Source: Pontederia crassipes (Eukaryota > Streptophyta > Magnoliopsida > Commelinales > Pontederiaceae). From it: DNA of 64,000 bases. Position 1 is the stretch's first letter; each line of letters begins with the position of its first letter. The notes under the pieces were generated by a model. The model saw only the letters and a list, made by a program, of their open reading frames with translations, was not told where the DNA came from and did no database searches. Position numbers and translations under genes: made by a program. The stretch spans positions 8,455,501 to 8,519,500 of the forward strand of contig JAUKPH010000017.1 in the NCBI GenBank assembly GCA_030549335.1, in the 5' to 3' direction. Shown piece after piece: positions 34,482 through 47,295 of this stretch.

Positions 34482-36140
34482 ATGTAAATATTCTCTCTTT
34501 CGGTAGTTTCTTCTTGCCACCATGGATTAACCATAGAACCCAGTGATGTGTACTGCAAAACTCTAGTGACTGACCCTAGCTGAGAAAGATGTTGTTGGGT
34601 GACTGAGTCAAGGTGGAACTTACCCTGGCTATTTCGTAATTAACCTGTCATACATAGAACCTTGATTTTGTAGATGCTCTTCTTTTTTCTTATCTGTCAT
34701 GTTGGAGCTGAAAGCTTTTGGCTCGTTTCTGTTTTCCTTCTCATATTTCTCCCTTTTAACTAGCCATCTCCTTCATGACATGATTTAAAACAGTGGAATC
34801 TGAAGATAAATGATCTGATGCCTGTTTCTCCCTCATGAAAGCATGGTGTAGAAATTGTCGATATTGGTTTCCCTGCAACCACTTTGAACTATTTCAAGAT
34901 TCTGTTAATCTTGAACGAAAGCAAATTCTCTCTTCCTGATCGTTCGTTTGAACATGCAGCTGCATTATTGAGGTAAAATTCTTCTGAGGTACATATTTTC
35001 TGCCAGAAAAAATAAGAATTGAATTCCTGCCTGAGTTGAAAGGAATCTATGCGAAAGGACTTCCTGACATGACTGCCTTCCACAAAGGTAAAAAAAGAGC
35101 TCCAAATGATGGAGCATAGATCCTGATGGTGAAACATAAAACAAGTCCAGGATTTTTCATAATTAAAACTATTTTATGTTCTTTATTATTTAGATTAGAC
35201 ATTCAGATCATTTTCTTTTCTTTTCTCTAGAAATGTTTTTGGATTCTTTTCGATCCCTCACAACTTGATGTTGGATTCTCTCCTATCTCCTCCATCTTCT
35301 ACTGTTGATGTTGATTTTTCTCCACCAAAATGTTTCCTTTTTGTTTTGATGCATTTGTTTTTGGAAATGGAATAATAACAAACAGAACAAATGTACACAC
35401 AATTTCTTTTATTAGAACGAATATGAGAAAAATACTTAATGAGAAATCATGGTAAATAGATTATTATGAATAAAGCAAAAAACGAAGGAACAATATTTGT
35501 TTGTGCATCCTTGATTGGGGTCCATGCTAGTTTTTCTTTTTTGTATGGTTCTAATTTTTGCATATCCACACTGTCTAATGTGCTGCCATCAAATATTCTC
35601 TTTCCTTTTAAAAATTTGAATTTAATGCACTCAACACCTTTAAGAAATCTTTTTTTTTCGGTTGTCTTATCTAGATTTTAGATGAAAGATAGGGTTGGTG
35701 ATGCATCACTTCATTCACAACTCATAGCCAACAATTTTCTTACTATAACATTTTTTATTATATTTTTTTATCACTGCAATTACACAAGAGAACTGAAACT
35801 CCATATAATCTTGTGAAGAATAAGTTTTGAAGAAGAATGAATTCTATATTAAAAAAACTAGAATTTAATTTCAAAACAAACTTGTGTGTGGTTCTTTATG
35901 GAAACCTATTTTATTTTATACTGTTAAATGGTAAGAAGAATATTCTGCTTTTCACTTTTTGGTCAATTAGAATTTATCTTGTCCACGGTTTTCTGTTATT
36001 TGAAAAAGAAAATATGAGCCCAGTTCATCTCGTAATAGATTCAAACCCTGAGCATGTTCATGAATCATGTTCTTGGAAATGTGATCACAATAGCCTTTTT
36101 TTAAAAGAAATGAAATATGTGAATATGTGTATGTATGAAG
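34482..36140. other. DUF789 3' UTR and spacer
   Basis: The stretch to about 34700 is probably the 3' UTR. Beyond it, no convincing gene; small frames at 35466-35681 and 35837-36211 lack recognisable domains and coding bias. Confidence 0.4.
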
Positions 36141-36144
36141 ATTC

Positions 36145-36727
36145 TTTTGGGGTATTTCCTCAAATCATTCTTAAACTATCACGATTTTTTACATTTAATA
36201 TCAAATTATGAATTCATTTTTTGGATTCTTAAATTATCACAATTTTTTCAATTGATTTTTTCGTCAATTTTTTGGTTATCTTTTATTTTTTTTACATTTG
36301 TAAAAAGTCCATTATATCCCTATTCCAAGTGTTAATATGTTTTTCTTAAAATAATATATAATAAACATAATAAAAAAAGGGAAAACCCATGGCTTCAAGG
36401 GGGGCTCATGAGCGAGATCGTCTGGTCGGCGAGGGGGCGGGAGGCTAAGCGAGCTATGAGGGGGAGCCCCCAGCCATGGTTTTTCTTTTTTTAATTAGTT
36501 TTATTATATATTATTTTAAGAAAAATAGACTAATATTTGAAATAGGGGTATAATAAATTTTTCACAAATATAAAAAATTAAAGATAATCGAGAAGTTACG
36601 GAATTGGACGGAAGGATCAAATTGAAAAAATCATAATAGTTTAAGGATTCAAAAAAATGAAATTCATAGTTTAAGATTAGATCTGAAAAATTATAATAGT
36701 TTAAGGTTGGTTAGAGAAAATAATCAA
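36145..36727. mobile_element. Foldback MITE with GC-rich palindromic core
   Basis: The left arm (TTAAACTATCACGATTTTTTACAT and onward) is the inverse complement of the right arm ending near 36725 over at least 130 bases; the complementarity resumes at the centre, where CCCATGGCT (36389) is mirrored by AGCCATGG (36472-36479) around a GC-rich core with GGGGGGCTCATGAGCGA against GAGCTATGAGGGGGAGCCCC. Same arm family as 26559-27059, whose core is AT-rich. Confidence 0.75.
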
Positions 36728-36729
36728 GA

Positions 36730-37340
36730 AACATTTGGAATCAGGGTCACGTTCCAACTGATTCTGCCAAACACCCTGGCGAGGCCAAGCCACCAATGGC
36801 CTAGTTCGATCCCAGGCCATTGTTTCTATTTTTAAATTTTTTGCTTTGATTTGACATCACTAATTTTTCACTTTTCACTTTTCTTTTTTTTTTCTGTTTT
36901 CTTATTTTCTTTATATTACAATTTTCTACTAAAATAAATTATTTATGAAATATAATATATTAGCTATAAAAAGGATTAATATAAAAATGTTAAGTTTTCA
37001 TTAAATATAAATTATTAAAAAATTATTTTTATTTTTAAATAATATATTTTTAACAAAATTTGTTACATAAAATTTTCTAATATATATTTTTTACATTTTA
37101 ATCAAATTTATAATATATATTTATTATACATATTTTTGTTTCAAAAAATTTATTATAAATATTTTTAAAACAAACACTTATTAAAATTAATCCATCACAT
37201 CTACTTTTTCGTATCACATTAACTATTTTATTCTTTCACATCAAATTTCATTCTATTAAAAAATATTCTGAATTAATCTTTCAATTCAACTATTCATCGA
37301 AAATTTAATGTAACTTTAGTTTTCGTTATCAAACGCCCCT
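36730..37340. mobile_element. AT-rich non-autonomous element, same family as 6893-7390
   Basis: Left end near CTGCCAAACACCCTGG, right end near TTTTCGTTATCAAACGCCCC. Shares the sequence ATTAATCCATCACATCTACTTTTTC in order with 14915-14945 and, more distantly, 7300-7330. Confidence 0.45.
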
Positions 37341-37669
37341 TTAAAAATATTTTTTTAGAAAAAAGGTTCCTTGGATAAAATAGTCCCACGATTATTGAAA
37401 ACATTGTTCTTTTACGAGCACTTAATTCTCAGAAAAAATTTGGTATCTTTTTAATTTAATTTTAAATGTTTCTAATATCCTTTATAAGTTTGGCATCCAC
37501 CCTCCGTCTCGGCACCCACCCCTGAGTCAGGGAAATTTAATTCCCTAAAACATTTACAATAAGGTTATAAAATAAAAAATAATAATTATATAAGGCATTC
37601 ACACCATGTATTTAATCATTGCAAACAATAAGTACTTATACATTTACATATTACAATATTAATAGAATT

Positions 37670-38028
37670 AAGGTTTATTCTCTTTGACCATCTGAACTAT
37701 AGTAAATTTTCTATATGACCTAGATTTCTAAAATATCACTCTACTCCCTGAACTTTTAATATTTGACAATTTAGATACATTTTAATATCAGATGGCATTT
37801 TTAACCCTCTCTCTGATTTTATTTTTTTCTAAAATAAATAAATCATAACTAGAATTGACAAGGCGGAGCATTTTTTGTCAATGCATAAATAGAGAAAAAA
37901 AAACAAAAAAAATGATTAAACCAAAATATCAAAGGAGTAGTTTAAAGTTGAAAAGCGGAATTTTAGATACCAAAGGCCATATGTAAAAATTTACTATAGT
38001 TCAAAGGGTCAAAGAAGAACTGTCCTTA
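37670..38028. mobile_element. MITE with inverted repeats
   Basis: Left AAGGTTTATTCTCTTTGACC then TGAACTATAGTAAATTTTCT; right ATTTACTATAGTTCAAAGGG then TCAAAGAAGAACTGTCCTT. Arms are inverted over about 50 bases; element about 360 bases. Confidence 0.7.
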
Positions 38029-38199
38029 GACTTAATTCAAAAAAGTAGAGCAAAGGGACTATGCCCCCATCCCATTCTGTTCAGAAGAACATATGAAGAG
38101 GAGAAGAAATTTTATTTAAAAAAAATGATCATAGCCTTATAGAACAACCTTATTTATACAAGAAAACCTAGGCATTACTCTAACTACTACTGCTATTAT

Positions 38200-39775
38200 A
38201 CCAGCTATTTGATCAATTGATCTTTAGTATGTGGTCTTCAGAGATCCTTTCTTAATCTTGTCTCTCACAAATGACAATTTGTCTCTATATATTTTTCCTT
38301 TCATGGGACATAGGATTAGAGGCTATTTAAATTGTTGCCTTGCTATCATAAACCTATTGCATTGTCTTTAGATAATTCAATCTAAAATCTTTCAAAATTG
38401 ACCAAATCCATATTACTTTTTGACACTATACTTCTATATGCCCCTTAGCTAGGGATTTTAAAATTGTGCCTTGTTTCTTTGCCTTTCAAGATATCAAATT
38501 ATCTCCTAATTTGATAAATGCCTAGTAATTAATCATCAAATGAGCAAGCATGATGCTCAATCAGCATCACAATAGACTCTTATTTGATATTGTTTTATTG
38601 AGAGAAAAATGGCCATTCCTAATTTATCTTTGAGGCTTCTTACGACTCTCATGGCTGCCTCCATATGGGAATCTTTTGGAACATGCTTGAATTGGCTCAA
38701 AGTTTGAATATCAAATGAAATATTAGTTCTTGACATTGTAAGATAAAGTCAAACCTACCTGTTAGCCTTTTATGACTAGTGGAATATTCAAGCTACATAT
38801 CTTTGGAAATTTATATTGAAGAATTCATTCGTATTCCTTTGATGTGAACTTCAATCTCTGCTTTGAAGAAGTTGTAAAAGATCTAACACTTGAAAGCCCA
38901 ATTTCAAAGATGAATTAAGAGCATAGTTTCTTTGATTCAAGACTATATCATTTTTGTTCCTTGGTATCTTAGTGCTCCAAAAATTTTGAGATCAATCTTT
39001 TATTTTAAAATTTTCTATCGAAGATTTTAGCAATTAAATTCAAGTGATTACTTGTTATGAACATATAACCAACATAAATAAAAAAGAATAGCCATCTTGT
39101 TTCCGACTTTTTTTTCATGCCCACTCGGTGCCTTCAATATCCACGACTACTACCACATAACTAATTATTCTCAACTCTTTTAGCAAGAAGAGAGTATTCA
39201 ATTTTGCTTTGAACATAACCATGTATACCTTTTGGATAACTTGACTAAAATAGAGGATAACTTGCAATTCCACTATCGGCTAGCTTGTTTGAGATCATAT
39301 AAGTATTTTATAAACATGTATACCTTTTGATTTCCCTTGGATTGCCGAAACCTAGAGGTGATTTCATATAGACCTCCTAATAAATATCAGTTTAAAGAAA
39401 AGTATCATTGATATTGTGAGTATCCAATCCAGTATCAATCACCATTTTTGTCATATGTGAAAATGTTTTGATCCATTAAATACCCTTCTTTGACTATAGG
39501 GAAAAAATCTTGCTTTATACTTGTCTAAGAAACCATCTAAATGATAATTTTGTAATCCCTTTTGCATCTAATTGTTTATTTCTTCAGCGGCGAATATACA
39601 AGTCTCCAATTTGTTGTTTTCTAATGCTTATCTCCACTTTCATGGATTGACTCACATTTCTATCTGGTATAGCTTCTTCATAAATATTGGATTGCCTACT
39701 CTTTAGGAATTAGATGATTTAGTAGATGTGATCAGTCCTCGTGCCATATTGGAAACTTTGCTATTTTTCAGGTAG
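38200..39775 (-). pseudogene. Copia reverse transcriptase / RNase H remnant
   Basis: On the minus strand, heavily interrupted similarity to copia pol in order: NNAFLQ-region equivalents and YEEVYM-like GGLYE near 39380, FGNPREIK and LIWSQTS (for LKQAS) near 39270-39350, VKLSKRYTW near 39220, then AAMRVVRSLKDKLGMAIFLS and VYCDAD near 38560-38660, then the RNase H tail (NCHL, KDL, DQL) down to about 38215. Many stops and frameshifts; long dead. Confidence 0.75.
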
Positions 39776-41018
39776 TACGTGTCTTCATATTAAATGAAAA
39801 ATATAAGGTAGAAAAATAATTTTTTAAAATTGAAGAAGGAGAAGGTAGCAAATAATTTGGAGTGGACATGAAGAAACTAGAATGGAAATATTAATCAAAT
39901 CACATGCATAATAGAATACGAAGGAAAATGAGAGAATGCAAACATAAAAAAAAATGAGAGATTTATTAACGAGGTTCGGCTACACATTACTCTTCATCCC
40001 CGCTACGATCTCGAGACCGTTGAAAATTTCATTAGCACCCTTCCTTGATTCTTAATAGGGTAAGGAAGAAATCATTTACACCACATTCTTTTCCACTTTG
40101 AGAGGCAAGGTAACCTCTCCTTCTAAGAAAATTTCACCCGCACATTTTCTCCACTCAAGAGGTAAAGCACAATCTCTTATCACTTAAGAGCTAAATTACC
40201 TATTACAAGATTATGACAACACTCTACACTCCACACGTTTTCTTGATGTGTTTTGAACCTATTTTATAACCTCCATCCTTTCCCTATTGGTATTCAAAAC
40301 TAATTGTTTTGAACCATTGCGCTCAACTTTTTCTGAAGTGAACATTCACATCTTAAAGTGGTCGTTCGCTACTCTATTGACAACCTAGTATATCTACACT
40401 CTTTTATATATTTCTTTTTGCACAATTATCTAAATGAGATAATTTTTTTATAATATGAAAAGTTAACATTGATATTTATCTTTCATCCAAAATTTAATGG
40501 GATCATAGTCGAAAATTAAGTCAAAGTTCAGTGCATAAATTGTCCATTTCAAATTAATCTTTTTAATCCTTTACTCTTTTATTCATAAACTTTATACGAG
40601 TTTACAAATGAGATGATATTTGATTCTATGAAAAGTTAACAATGTTATTTACAACTTTCATGTTTACCTCTTACCCCAAATTTATTGATAAGGTAATCAA
40701 ATATTAAGTGCAAGTTCGGTGCATAAAATATCAACTTCAAATTTATCTTTTTGGTGTTCACATGTTTAGGCATAATTTTTGTTATGTGATTGTCAAATGA
40801 GGTTTTCTTGATTGTGTAAAAATATAAGAGAGTTATCTATAATTTTTATATTCAATTCTTAATATAAATCGCATGAAAATATAGACAAATATTAATCGTA
40901 AGTTTAGAACATGAAGCAACTCATTCTTATTTAATTTTTTTAGCATTTTAAATATAATTCTAATATATCAATGTTTGTATCATCAATATATAATTATATG
41001 TGTTACAAAAACTTTGTT
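39775..41018 (-). repeat. Solo LTR of the TGTTGG...CCTACA copia family, nested, with triplicated sub-repeat
   Basis: Similar in order and length (about 1.24 kb) to the LTRs at 59147-60470 and 60566-61778, sharing ATCTCGAGACCGT, GAGAGGCAAGGTAACCTCTCC and the GATGATACAAAC-like start near 40980. It is the same strand as the host copia element. The segment around ATGAAAAGTTAACA occurs as about three tandem units of roughly 165-175 bases (about 40425-40930), versus one in the other LTRs. Boundaries are approximate. Confidence 0.65.
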
Positions 41019-41365
41019 CCAATGATCTTATTAAACATATAAATGCCGCTACCATTTATATCAAATTGTTCTTGAAGCTTCTTCTAAACCAGAAGCATTA
41101 ATTGGATAGACAATATCACTAACCAATTCTTATGACATAAAATTTATTATCGATGCAAGAACTATAACATTCACTTACCCTAGAGATATTTAGATGAATA
41201 ACTATTTCTCGAGTAAAAGAGAAATCAACTATCCGTAATTTATTCTTTCATATAAATAAAATTCTCATAGCTCTATTCCAAACAACATAGTTCTACAATC
41301 TAGTCAGTCGAAAATAAATAAGTGGAGTTCCTTGTCCATAAAATTGTGGATGATGTACGTCAATG

Positions 41366-41775
41366 GAGAAAAGTAAGAGTGAGCAAAATGGGGTTCGGGA
41401 CTGAGTTACTCCCATCCTCGTCTCGTCCCAATTTTAATTGGGTCTCCAAAGTTTAGACTCAGTCCCGGAACCAATCCCGAATGGATTTGGACTGGGCCAT
41501 CCCTAATTGAAAGCTCGCACTTTATCTTTTATTATCAATAGGATAATTTCAAGCATCTTATATATATAAAATATTATAACATGTTGTATATATAATACAT
41601 ACTTAACATTTTAAAATATAAATATATATTATAATATTAAATATTCAGGTTGGAGACAAATTTGAATTTTTTGAAAATAGGTTGGATTTTTTAAAATCAG
41701 ATTCAGTTCTGATCTAAATATTTTGGAACGAAACTGAAAAATTGTGTTGGGTTGAGCCGAGCTTACCCTTAGAAT
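41366..41775. mobile_element. MITE with GGGTTCGGGACTGAG-type GC-rich ends
   Basis: Left AAGAGTGAGCAAAATGGGG; right, on the opposite strand, AAGGGTAAGCTCGGCTCAAC. GC-rich ends with an AT-rich middle, about 400 bases, inserted in the copia gag/leader region. Confidence 0.5.
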
Positions 41776-42347
41776 GGCAACGTCAACATATGATGAACTT
41801 GTCATTTTATTTTAACAAAAGAAATGCAATTCAATAATCGACCAAAAAGTCTTACGCGATGCAATTTGAGAACCAACCTAGAATTCAAACAATCAATTTG
41901 ATCAATTCTAAATAAAAGAGAAAAATCAAACGTGTGTTTTGGAAATAAGGATGTTCCCTTCTTGCAGAAATTGCACCGCTCTTAGATACAATTGTTGCAG
42001 CCACTAGCAGACGTTACTGATGTGCATTTGTACAGTTATTGCAACCGTTGCTTTGCAAAGAAGGCAACGATCTTGCAGTCACCATCCTTAGCCAATTCAA
42101 GTTTCGGATCAAGCACTCTGATATTATATTAATATGTACAATCTATTGGTGAACAAAAAATCGTGCAAGAACATATGGAAAGGAGAATTTTTATTCCAAC
42201 AGAAATCTAATCGTATGTCGTACAAGGCGCCCTTATTTATACAAGAACAATTGTACTAACTTTTTACCTGACAAGTAATCTAACTACTGTTGTTATTATA
42301 GTAATGATGGTTGCAAAATTGACCAACGTCGACGTGATACTTCAACA

Positions 42348-43734
42348 TGTTCCTATTAGGAATTCTTTGAAGATGCCCATATGGGGACTATTGTCGATCT
42401 TATTTTTGTATAGATGTTAATGAATATGTAAAGCACATGTTCTACACCTTTGTGGAGAGCATTTATTTTTTATTATTTAATTAATTTAATAATTATAATT
42501 TATAATTAAATTAATTTTAACATTGAAAATATCATGGAACTTAAAATTTTTATTAATGTTGACTTCGAATTAGCGGACGCTCGAAACTCAAAACGGGCGC
42601 CCGTTATCGTGATCGATTGGCAATCTTAATCGACAACCTACCGGATGATCGAAACGTTCTTGGGCATCCGGAAGTGCTATGGGCAGAAAGCCGATGACAA
42701 CAGTTTTGATCTCTCTCTCTCTCTTGTGATATAATCTCGTAAAGTCTAAAGATTTTGTAACCTTTTTCCACCATGATCATGGGGATCCAAAGGTCACGAA
42801 ACCCCCGCTCAAATGCTCTTTAAAAAATCCCACTATTTTCTCAATTTTTCTATTCTTGTCCTTCTTCGTGGGTCTCGGCCAGAGGATGACAAAGCTACAC
42901 CAGCAGGTAGTTCAGGTGCGGGCAACATAGGAGCACGAGGAGGACACAGTTAGGATGATCCACCAAATGCCCAACTAGAAGAATCGTCCGAAACAAGTAT
43001 ATTTTCAAGATCTAGTTCATAGGATTTTTTCGAGAGATTTTGCATGTTTTATGGTTATGGGAGGCCTAATATCCATGCTATTATTGGTAGAAATCGCACC
43101 TTGTAAATCATTATACATACATGTATGTTTTCTTTGATTCTTGATCATGGCCGAATGTATTGCATGAGAAGTATGAGCAGTTAATGGGATGATTGATTAG
43201 ATCTAGTAGCTCACGATTTAGATAGTTATATGATAATTGATTTCATGTTATAGAGTTGATAACTTTTGATGTCTGCTATCTGGAATTAACATAGATCTGA
43301 AATCATTTTATACTTTATGATAAAATTAGTAATTTACAACATATGAAAGAAAATGACATGAATGATATGTTTAGGATAAGATTTATGTTTAGATATGCCT
43401 TTGGATCATGCTATGTGTTAGGTACTATGTTAAGTAGTGTTAGATCTTTTCTTGTATTGAAAAATAATTGAAAACGTAAGGATTCCGCAATGATCTCTAT
43501 TGATCCGAAGCAAATGACCAAAACCTCTTTCAAGCGTCCGATTCAATTCGACAAGAGTATAACGATATTTATATCAGATGTCCGAAACTCGATCGAATGA
43601 TTGATATGGACCAGAGTGAAAGTCTGAAAAATGTTGAAAATTGAAAAATGTTGAAAACTCAGTTGTTGGTCGACCAAAACTATTTTCGGCGACCAATCTG
43701 GATTATTATGCCAGAAGATAGTGGATCGTGAAAA
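42348..43734. other. Spacer, unassigned
   Basis: Moderate-complexity sequence with a short (CT)n at about 42711-42723; probably retrotransposon-derived, but I recognise no coding remnant. Confidence 0.35.
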
Positions 43735-44317
43735 CTAGGGATATTCATCAGGTCAGGTTGACCCATGATCCCGATGACCCAACCCGATCCGAACCGATTT
43801 GGGTCGGGTTGTGTTGATGGTCGGGTCAGTTCGAACCAGTTTGGATCGGATCGGGTTGATGGTTGAGTCGGACTCGACTCGACCTCAACCCATCAGGTCA
43901 GTTATGGGTTGAAAAATTTCAACTCGAGTCGACCTAACCCGACCTGACGACGCGACCATTTTTTATTTTTTATTTAAATGAAACTATTTTTTATCTAATT
44001 CAGAGGTTTTATATGATTAAAAAATTTTAAAATATGAAAATAAATCCTTTAGAATATGGAAACAAATAGTAAATAAATAAAATTGCTTTTATGGTTTAAA
44101 ATAAATATTTAATATATATTTATATTTAAAATATTTAAAAATAAAGAAGAAAAAAAGAAAAAGAAAAGAAAAAAAGGTGGTCGGATAACCCGACCACCCG
44201 ACCTGACCTGATCAGGTCTACTACCCAAGAGGCCATCAACTCGACCCAACCAAAATTGGTCGGGTTGGGTCGGGTTTGAGGTCAGGTCAGGTCCAACTTG
44301 ATCCGTGAACTCCCTCA
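43735..44317. mobile_element. hAT-type MITE with GGTCGGGT-rich ends
   Basis: Left end TAGGGATATTCATCAGGTC and right end, on the opposite strand, TGAGGGAGTTCACGGATCAA. Both ends are packed with GGTCGGGTTG/CAACCCGACC motifs and the core is AT-rich. Terminus TAGGGATNTTCA is typical of a hAT MITE group. Confidence 0.65.
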
Positions 44318-44744
44318 GGGAAACCACCCCCGACCGATCGAGGAAGACGACACTGTTCTCGACGGACGATCGGTCAACCCGAAATTATCAATCGAAAGTT
44401 CGAGAATCTCCCTTATGTTATAAAGGACGATCGAACCTCTCGGTCGATTAATTATATGGGGCCTTGTAACAGCCAACGAATGAACTTAGAATGGACGATT
44501 GCTCTCCCTTTTCGATCGACCGATGGACACAGACAAAAATGGACGTCCACTCCTCTTCCGGATGACCGCAAGGCATACCAAATGGACAGTCTCTTGATCT
44601 TTTGGGTGTCCGATTTGTGGATAGAAAGAACACGACTTTAATTTAAACTGCTTGATTTGATAAGTTTTTGTTCACTTGATTGGTACCGATGACTATGAAC
44701 CTAAAGGATGATTCGGAGCCATACTCCATATAGCCATGGTTGTC

Positions 44745-45402
44745 AGGATTCTGATCCGGATAGAAAATGATCCTGATCCTACTCGGAGGATCTTAAACGT
44801 AGGATTTATATCGAATCTATAGTCGGGTTTTAAAATCGATGGGATCTTACGATCCTACGATATTGGTATAAATTTATTTATTCGAATAAAAAAATAAAGA
44901 TAAACATAAAGATCTTGAGAAAATTAAATTTAACTATATATATATTGTATATGTTAGTCTCACTTTCATGAATTTTAATACCTTTTAATAATTTAATGTT
45001 TGTTATGAATCTAATACTATATTATCTTACATCAAAATATTTTTTAATATTGCATGTATACTAAGAATTATTGGACTTTAATAAATATTATAGTTCGTTA
45101 AGATCAAATATTATATATTATTTTAGTGTTTCTTAAGAATATATCATATTGTCATTCAGATTATTTGTAAAAAAATATCTATTAGACTTGAAAATATGAA
45201 TAAAGTATTAATGGTCAATGTTTAATTAACTTATATAAAAAAACATAATATTTATGAATAAATATATTACTTTATTATTTTATATTTAAAAATATTTTTT
45301 TTATTCATGTGGTAGGATATTACGATCCTCGATCCGATCCTACGATCCTTGAAACACCTTACAATCCTACCTCGGAAAGAGATCTTGACAATCTTACATA
45401 AT
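44745..45402. mobile_element. MITE with GGATCNTACGATCCT-rich ends
   Basis: Left TTGTCAGGATTCTGATCCGG, right (opposite strand) TTGTCAAGATCTCTTTCCGA. Both ends contain repeated TTACGATCCTACGAT-like motifs; the core is AT-rich. About 650 bases, no coding. Confidence 0.65.
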
Positions 45403-45740
45403 TGATCCAAGTGATTGAAAGAGAAGTTCACGAATAATAAGATAAAATAAAGATTATCATTTGCCTATCTAGATGAGAGCTTCTACAACTCTTTCTGCCT
45501 TAAACGATGTCATCTTGCCTGATGAGGCATTGGCCATGGCACTGATTCCTCATTGGCCTACCATAATCTAGATAGTACACACTTGTGTGTTTGCAATAAT
45601 ATTCTCTAAATGTGGAGAGCTTTTTCAAATCATGGACAAGATGAATGGAAAGACTTTGTCCTTATGAACATGAAAATGAAATGGAATAAGAAGGCATGAA
45701 CCATGATGATCTCTTTATTGATTTCCCAATGATGATTCAC

Positions 45741-46383
45741 TCTCATATCCGATTTATAAATTTGTTTTATGCATTTTCTAATGGAACTAACTTATAACAT
45801 ATATGAACTCACACTTAGGTTTATACTAACAGTTGAGCTTGCTCCCCTGTGTGATCGTACATGAGATTATTGCGAGCCAATTGATGTGTATGCAGTGACT
45901 TCATCTCAGGCACCATATGCACATGATCTCATATCCAATTTATATTTGTTTTATGCATTTTCTAATGGAACTAACTTATAATCTATATGAACTCACACTT
46001 TACTTTATGCTAATAATTGAGTTTGCTCCCCTGTGTGATCGTACATGAGATGATTGCGAGCCAATTTATGTGTATGCAGTGACTTCATCTCAAGCGACAT
46101 ATGTACATGGTTATCTAAAGTCGTTATTAAGTCTTTCATTTGATATTGAGTTGTATGGGACATATTGATATTTTACTATGATATGGGCCATTGTATGCCT
46201 TATGTCAAGACATTTGATGTACTTTTTATTTATCTAGCTTTCATCTTTCTTATATTCTTTGTTATAATAATTTCATTTAAGTCATTTCGCTTACGTGTCA
46301 TTTTATTGGCCATCTGGGTCAACTAAAGTGTCAAAGAAGGAATGAAGAAAATAGCGATCGAAAAAAAATTTTCGGGATGTTAC
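45741..46383. repeat. LTR-like remnant with a 186-bp tandem duplication
   Basis: TCTCATATCC...TGACTTCATCTCA units at 45741-45926 and 45927-about 46112 are near-identical. The sequence ends at 46383 with TTTTCGGGATGTTACA, a common end (or, on the minus strand, start TGTAACATCCCG) of plant gypsy LTRs. No coding region attached. Confidence 0.5.
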
Positions 46384-47295
46384 ATTAATTATATACTTTT
46401 TAGATGAAATAATACATATTTATTTGAATAATTTGATAATAAAAAGGTAAATAAATTACAATCGGCATATTTATTAATATAACTTGATCATGACCATCAG
46501 ATAATTCGATGATCTTAATTTCAATCATTTGACTATTTAACATATACATTAAATTAGCATATAATTATTTTATTAATTTAATAAATAAAATTGGTATTCT
46601 ACTCACGTTCTACGCTAAATGCTCTACATATTCATTTTTCTCTTTTTGTATATTATAACACTAATTCTGCATGGAAGGAAGAGCATAAAAAGAGGACAAC
46701 AAATGAGACCCGCTTTTCGATTTCGAATGTCACTAAAACAAACAAGGACAGCCTTTCGCGTAATTCATCATCATCTTATTTAATCAAATAAGATATAAGA
46801 ACGCAATCTTCCTGTAAAATGAAAGTTTAACGTGCGGGTGACTCGGAAGGTTTATGGTCCTACGAGGCAACCAATATGACACACAAAAAAACATTTTTAC
46901 CGACTTAATCTCGCACCCTCGGATATATAATACGGACGTCGTCAATGGGAAGAAAAAGTGGTCAATGTCAAACGTTACAAAATACATGGACAAGGTGCAA
47001 GATCATTTCTTCCATCGGTTAGGAGAAAAATTTGCAATCAATTAAAACATTTTGTCAGAATTATCTGATCAGTTATCATTTAGACAATGGAAAATAGAGT
47101 ATTGGAAATCTACAATAACGTGGAGTAGGTACTCCAATTCTAAGTTCTACTTGTCTTGAAGGAAACCTGCACACTGCAGGTAATGCTTATAATGCAGAGA
47201 AGAAACGAAGTGCAGTAACGTGAACACCGATTTAAACTGGGATCTCATCTGTTTGCCATTTTCCTTCCTTTTTTTACGGTGTAAAGCTTTCCAAA
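46384..47295. other. Spacer and pyruvate kinase 3' UTR
   Basis: AT-rich to about 46600; 47050-47295 probably includes the minus-strand pyruvate kinase 3' UTR. Short frames at 46591-47045 are unrecognised and weak. Confidence 0.4.

Larger units (their letters stand above)
38060..42347 (-). mobile_element. Old Ty1/copia element, minus strand, with nested insertions
   Basis: The 5' LTR is at about 42135-42347 (begins TGTTGAAGTATC on the minus strand, ends TGTACA), followed by a primer-binding site AATATCAGAGTGC (about 42115-42128). The 3' LTR remnant at about 38060-38215 shares TTCTTGTATAAATAAGG and CATATGTTCTT in the same order. Coding remnants lie between. A solo LTR of another copia family (about 39775-41018) and a MITE (about 41366-41775) interrupt it. 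Confidence 0.75.

Noticed and set aside
44456..44641. 61-codon frames on both strands just after the MITE
   Set aside because: Mutually antisense, short, no family features.
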